In this document: positions 60,995-64,000 of the stretch, piece by piece | Numbering within the stretch: the first letter of the stretch is position 1 | Layout: each line of letters opens with the position of its first letter | Assembly (NCBI RefSeq): GCF_018736145.1 | Contig: NZ_CP059997.1 | Location: forward strand, 2,293,501-2,357,500 | Length of the DNA: 64,000 nt | Direction of reading: 5' to 3' | Origin: Amycolatopsis sp. CA-230715 | GTDB lineage: Bacteria; Actinomycetota; Actinomycetes; Mycobacteriales; Pseudonocardiaceae | Made by a program: the position numbers and the translations under genes | The notes under the pieces: model-generated | The model's database searches: none | What the model was told of the DNA's origin: nothing | The model's input: only the letters and a program-made list of their open reading frames with translations

Positions 60995-61569
60995 GCGCGC
61001 AGATTACAGACGATTCGCCGTGGGAGGCCGCACTTAAGGCTGTCCAACGTGGATGGCCGATCACACCAGGCACCTACCGGCAATTTCCCCAAGCTCTCAC
61101 GAACACGGCACAGGCCGAGTTCCCCGCGACACCGGGGCTGGCACCGTTTTTCCCGGGCTGGTGGCAAAGACCCGTTACGACCACGGCCGAAGTGGACAGA
61201 TGGTGGTCCCACGCACCCTACGGGGTGCTGCTGGTGTGCGGGAGCGGGATGGCTGCGGCGGAGGTGTCCAGCGAGCTGTTCGCGGCGATGATGAAGACGA
61301 ACGTTTCCTCGTGTCTCGTCGGGCCGATCATCTCGTTGTCGAACTCCCGGTACATCATCCTGACCGACCGGCCCCGACCCGAGCTGGCGCCGGAACTACC
61401 GCCGTCGCTGGGCCGATGGAGCTTTGGTGCGAGCTGGGTGCCGTTGCCACCAACACGGGTCAATCGGTTCATAAAAGCGGATTGGCGACAGCCACCGACA
61501 CGTCCGCTCCAGTTGCCCAGCTCCGATTCTGTGCAGCAAGCCATATTGACCGCAGGAGGCAGGTCGTGA
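60991..61569 (+). CDS. Stand-alone DNA primase/polymerase N-terminal-like protein
   Basis: 192 residues. WEAALKAVQRGWPITPGTYR at the start and TTAEVDRWWSHAPYGVLLVC around 70-90 match the bifunctional primase-polymerase N-terminal domain found on phages and plasmids. The D-x-D/E metal residues that usually follow the Gly-rich turn are not evident (VCGSGMAAAEVSS), so activity is doubtful. No helicase is fused or adjacent. ATGA overlap upstream, GTGA downstream. Confidence 0.6.
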   Translation: MSAQITDDSPWEAALKAVQRGWPITPGTYRQFPQALTNTAQAEFPATPGLAPFFPGWWQRPVTTTAEVDRWWSHAPYGVLLVCGSGMAAAEVSSELFAAMMKTNVSSCLVGPIISLSNSRYIILTDRPRPELAPELPPSLGRWSFGASWVPLPPTRVNRFIKADWRQPPTRPLQLPSSDSVQQAILTAGGRS

Positions 61570-61805
61570 GAAAACGCAACGTCTTCCTTCGGGACACCAG
61601 AAAATTCAAGAAAGGCAAGCGAAATCTCACGATCCACGCATCGAATGATGAGTTTTTCGCCGAGCACGAGAAGCCTGTACCAGCGTGCGCGGGGATGGCT
61701 ATGGAGGCGGAAGCGAAATTTGGCGGCATTGGCAAATGGTCCACATATGGTTTCACGGACGAGCCCGTCACGTGCAAGAAGTGCAAGGCCAAGGGGTTTG
61801 AGTGA
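61566..61805 (+). CDS. Small zinc-motif protein, series member 1
   Basis: 79 residues, Lys-rich start (VRKRNVFLRDTRKFKKGKRN), a Cys at VPACAG and the C-terminal VTCKKCKAKG. The VTCxxC ending recurs in the next two genes. GTGA overlaps on both sides. Probably a zinc-dependent nucleic-acid- or protein-binding protein; function unknown. Confidence 0.6.
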   Translation: MRKRNVFLRDTRKFKKGKRNLTIHASNDEFFAEHEKPVPACAGMAMEAEAKFGGIGKWSTYGFTDEPVTCKKCKAKGFE

Positions 61806-62044
61806 CGAACCTCAACGCACAGCGGTTAAATGACCCCGCAGATGATGCGGTGCACAAGCTCGATCGGGACGTGTATGCGGTGTACCGCGCGGTCAGCCCA
61901 GACTGCGCTTCCGTGACAGAAAAAGTGGGACTCATAATGGACCATCAGATACAAATTGAGAAGTACTATCTTCTCCGATCTCCGGTCACCTGCACGCGAT
62001 GCCTTGACGGTAAGGGCCTGCACGAAAAGACACTCGATCAGTGA
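61802..62044 (+). CDS. Small zinc-motif protein, series member 2
   Basis: 80 residues with PDCASVTEK and, near the end, VTCTRCLDGKG. The codon use is noticeably A/T-richer than the chromosome. GTGA overlaps with both neighbours. Function unknown. Confidence 0.6.
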   Translation: MTNLNAQRLNDPADDAVHKLDRDVYAVYRAVSPDCASVTEKVGLIMDHQIQIEKYYLLRSPVTCTRCLDGKGLHEKTLDQ

Positions 62045-62505
62045 AAGAATTCCCCAACGTCGTACTCTGCGAAAGCATCGGAGGCCCGCCCAAGGTACAT
62101 GCGCCGAATACTGTATCCCAGACAGAACATGACGGCCTGCGTACACCAAAATGCCTGAAGGGACGGCCCGCCGAATATCTCATAAACGCTTTCTACGCCG
62201 GGAAGCGGCCACAATACAAAGACACCGAAGAATCGGTCATCACATGCAAAGCTTGCCTTGCACTGTTGACTGCTGAAACCAGCAAAGCACCACCGGTCGA
62301 GAAGCACGTTGAGGAGCCGAGTTTCGACACCCCTGTCGCCAAGCCACGATTGTCGCCGAAAGCGTTGAAAGCCGTGCCTGAGATTGCCGAATTTCTCCGC
62401 GACCTGGCGACCAGGGACAACGGGTGTCACGATCACTGGCTACTAGCCGCCGCGACGGTGCTGGAGACCCAAGCTGTGTATTACTCGGCGCGAAAGAATC
62501 GCTAG
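62041..62505 (+). CDS. Small zinc-motif protein, series member 3 with C-terminal extension
   Basis: 154 residues. First part has VVLCES, PKCLKGR and ITCKACLALL, the same ITCxxC theme; a helical extension follows (LSPKALKAVPEIAEFLRDLA). GTG start in GTGA overlap. Last gene of the operon before the hairpin at 62521. Confidence 0.6.
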   Translation: MKEFPNVVLCESIGGPPKVHAPNTVSQTEHDGLRTPKCLKGRPAEYLINAFYAGKRPQYKDTEESVITCKACLALLTAETSKAPPVEKHVEEPSFDTPVAKPRLSPKALKAVPEIAEFLRDLATRDNGCHDHWLLAAATVLETQAVYYSARKNR

Positions 62506-62520
62506 CAGCACACGAGAAGT

Positions 62521-62563
62521 CGCCCCCAGACTCCCGGCCATGGGTGCCAGGAACCTGGGGGCG
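62521..62563. terminator. Convergent terminator between early and late regions
   Basis: CGCCCCCAG pairs with CTGGGGGCG across about 25 nt that can fold internally. It lies between the last plus-strand early gene and the minus-strand endolysin gene. Confidence 0.55.
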
Positions 62564-62594
62564 CTCGCGTGTCTGCCGAGGTTTCGGCTCGGTG

Positions 62595-63347
62595 TCAGGC
62601 GCTTGTGGACGGACCGCCGAGAGCGGTGAGGATCGCGTCGAGCTTCTTGTCCTGTTCGGCCTGCGCCTTCTCGATGGCCTGGACCCGAGGGAGCACGTCG
62701 AACATGGTGCCCTCCCACACCGAATGGGTGGCGTTGGTCAGCGTCCCGGCGCTGTGCCCCTTGCGCGCGGCGATCGCCTTCTCGTCGACGGGCGGGAACA
62801 GGCGAGCAAGCCGGACCATGAGGTCGCCGTACTCCACTCCGGCCTGTGTGAACGTCTTGGAGAGGCTGTTGTAGATCTCGTTGACCTGTTCGCTTGCGGT
62901 CTTGCTCAACTCGTCCTCCGGTGGGTTGGCGCCGAGGTTCCAGGCGCGGGTGTCGTCGGCTCGGCCGTCGGGCATGACGCTGAGGTGGACATGCTTGGTG
63001 TGGGGGTTGGTGCCGGTGTAGGGCTTCCATTGCCAGGCGCCGTACTGGGCGCGGGAGTCGATGATTCTGCGGTTCCAGATGACGTACTTGATGCGCGGGT
63101 CGCGGGACCTCACCAGGGCGTCGGCGAGCCAGTGGCCATCGAGCCCGGCCGCGGGGTCGTGGGTGAAGTCCCTGGCGGTGACGACACCCGGCCCGTTTCC
63201 TGGCCTGTACCAAGGATTGTGGTCGCTGTCGCGTGTGGCGTGTGCGGCGTCGCCGATCGATCCGTCCGAGGCTCTCGATCGTGCCGGGGCTCGGGCGTTG
63301 AGCTGGCTGAGCAGGGTGTCGAGGGCACGGGCTACGCGCCAGGTCAC
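62595..63347 (-). CDS. Actinophage endolysin (M15/LAS-type peptidase)
   Basis: 250 residues. HATRDSDHNPWYRPG, then VVTARDFTHDPAAGLDG and, later, PHTKHVHLSVMPDG give the His-Asp-His zinc set of the LAS peptidases used by actinophage lysins to cut stem peptides. The C-terminal 100 residues are helical and coiled-coil-like (VQAIEKAQAEQDKKLDAI). GTG start with GGAGGAACC upstream. It follows the collagen-like gene by 15 bp. Cleavage specificity is inferred. Confidence 0.83.
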   Translation of the reverse strand: MTWRVARALDTLLSQLNARAPARSRASDGSIGDAAHATRDSDHNPWYRPGNGPGVVTARDFTHDPAAGLDGHWLADALVRSRDPRIKYVIWNRRIIDSRAQYGAWQWKPYTGTNPHTKHVHLSVMPDGRADDTRAWNLGANPPEDELSKTASEQVNEIYNSLSKTFTQAGVEYGDLMVRLARLFPPVDEKAIAARKGHSAGTLTNATHSVWEGTMFDVLPRVQAIEKAQAEQDKKLDAILTALGGPSTSA

Positions 63348-63362
63348 GGTTCCTCCGGTGGG

Positions 63363-64000
63363 TCAGTTGCCCGGCGGCGCCGAGCTGGTGGACGTCGAGC
63401 TGCTGTTGCTCGGCGGCGAGCTGGTGAGGACGCACTGCCAGGTGTCGGCGGTGCCCCCGTCGGCGGTGAGGACCCGTAGCTGGGTGAAGGCGCCGCCTTG
63501 CGGGCAGAGGGCGGCGGGGTTGTCTTTCAGGTAGGCGGCGAAGGCGTCTTGGATCTGCTGTGCCGTGGGTGCCTCGCCTGGCGGTCCTGCTGGGCCGGGC
63601 GGGCCTGGTTGCCCGGCGGCGCCTCCCGGGCCGGGTTCGCCGGGCTGGCCGGGCTGTCCTGGTTCGCCGGGTGTGCCGGGCTGTCCGGTTGGGCCGGTGG
63701 GTCCGGCCTGGCCGGTCGGTGGCGGGCTGGTGGCCAGGTAGGCGGCGATGCCGGTGGAGATCTGTTGTGGTGTCGGCCCGACGGGGTTTCTGGTGATGTA
63801 GGCGGCGACGGCCTGGCCGAGCTGGTCCGTGCTGGGCCGGGTGGCGGGCATGGAGGCCAGGACGCGGGCGGTGGCCGAGGCGACCAGCACCTCGGAGTCG
63901 TCCACCGTGCCGGGTTGCGGGATCGGCACGGGTGCTTGGCCTCGGCGCAGCAGCTCGCCGTTGGCGGCGTCCCCGGCCGTCTTGGACGTCTCGGCCTGGC
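63363..64000 (-). CDS. Collagen-like phage (tail-type) protein, 5' end outside the window
   Basis: The frame is open to the right edge, so the visible 3' part (about 212 residues) is partial. GTG 63929 is only an internal candidate start; upstream codons (SKTAGDAANGELLRRGQAP) continue without a stop. The visible part has repeated modules of about 20 residues (DQLGQAVAAYITRNPVG, QQISTGIAAYLATSPPP, QQIQDAFAAYLKDNPAA) flanking sixteen uninterrupted Gly-X-Y triplets. This matches collagen-like minor tail or fibre proteins of actinophages. A Ser/Thr-rich end follows. Confidence 0.75.
   Translation of the reverse strand, partial: QAETSKTAGDAANGELLRRGQAPVPIPQPGTVDDSEVLVASATARVLASMPATRPSTDQLGQAVAAYITRNPVGPTPQQISTGIAAYLATSPPPTGQAGPTGPTGQPGTPGEPGQPGQPGEPGPGGAAGQPGPPGPAGPPGEAPTAQQIQDAFAAYLKDNPAALCPQGGAFTQLRVLTADGGTADTWQCVLTSSPPSNSSSTSTSSAPPGN
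63570..63713 (-). repeat. Collagen-like Gly-X-Y coding repeat
   Basis: Sixteen consecutive Gly-X-Y triplets, mainly GQP, GPP, GEP and GPT, predicted to form a trimeric triple helix. Flanked by QQI/DQL...AYxxxxP modules. Confidence 0.8.

Larger units (their letters stand above)
43655..64000. mobile_element. Serine-integrase prophage, left part (runs off the window)
   Basis: The element starts where the CopD-CtaG reading frame loses family similarity, with a large serine integrase facing inward, and contains Lsr2-like proteins, XRE/DUF5753 and HTH regulators, many small overlapping phage-type genes, a primase-like protein, a peptidase endolysin and a collagen-like tail-type protein. Codon use is visibly less G/C-biased, above all at 60-62.5 kb. 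A RiPP cassette is carried at 52.8-55.2 kb. The right end and attR lie outside the window, so the total size is unknown. The endolysin and collagen-like genes favour phage over a conjugative element. Confidence 0.85.

Noticed and set aside
43655..64000. Integrative conjugative element instead of prophage
   Set aside because: No relaxase, FtsK/TraB or coupling protein is seen in the window, while an endolysin and collagen-like tail-type gene are; the unseen right part could still change this.

Overview
The window looks like a high-GC actinobacterial chromosome, most likely of the family Pseudonocardiaceae (Amycolatopsis-like). Third codon positions are strongly G/C. GTG starts and ATGA/GTGA stop-start overlaps are frequent. 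The gene families are typical of actinomycetes: a 13E12-type HNH protein, a nitrate-sensing-type histidine kinase, an AfsR-like SARP regulator, DUF397 with XRE/DUF5753, and Lsr2. No rRNA, tRNA or CRISPR array was recognised.

Bases 1 to about 43,660 are ordinary chromosome, rich in regulators, transporters and accessory metabolism. In order: a membrane GGDEF/HD-GYP c-di-GMP protein; an NCS1 permease coupled to a TenA-like protein; a CtaG-like protein; a TetR regulator with two near-identical 18-bp operators serving itself and an epimerase; a DMT exporter divergent from a LysR regulator; a Tat cupin with another LysR regulator; an HNH protein; a flavin oxidase divergent from a WYL regulator across a 13-5-13 perfect palindrome; a sensor kinase; a GluB-type binding protein with a fused GluC-GluD-type permease; three MFS transporters; HxlR, VOC and class V aminotransferase genes; a tandem pair of imine-reductase-family genes, one with Asp and one with Tyr at the family's catalytic position; a large SARP regulator; an amidase; an epoxide hydrolase; several membrane or secreted proteins; and a copper module (CopA ATPase coupled to a CopD-CtaG protein).

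From about 43,660 to the right edge is an integrated temperate phage. A serine integrase sits against the broken 5' end of the CopD-CtaG gene, so that gene contains the attachment site and its missing N-terminal part should lie at the far end outside the window. Rightward early genes follow: two tandem Lsr2-like nucleoid proteins, a roughly 780-bp regulatory region full of palindromes and hairpins, and two operons (48.3-50.1 and 50.2-52.7 kb) of small phage-type proteins, including GNAT, DUF3846-like, DUF4314-like and zinc-knuckle types. A 10-13-bp sequence, TGACCCGGACAGG, recurs seven times at gene leaders between 43.7 and 50.2 kb.

From 55.2 down to 52.8 kb, on the minus strand, lies a complete ATP-grasp RiPP (graspetide) cassette: precursor, ATP-grasp ligase and an isoaspartate-methyltransferase-like enzyme. 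It is probably a lysogenic-conversion cargo. Next come a DUF397-like gene and an XRE/DUF5753 regulator (minus strand), then a long plus-strand operon (57.3-62.5 kb) of small HTH, zinc-binding, HAD and primase-like proteins chained by 4-bp overlaps. At the right edge the minus-strand late region begins, with a peptidase endolysin and a collagen-like tail-type protein that runs off the window.
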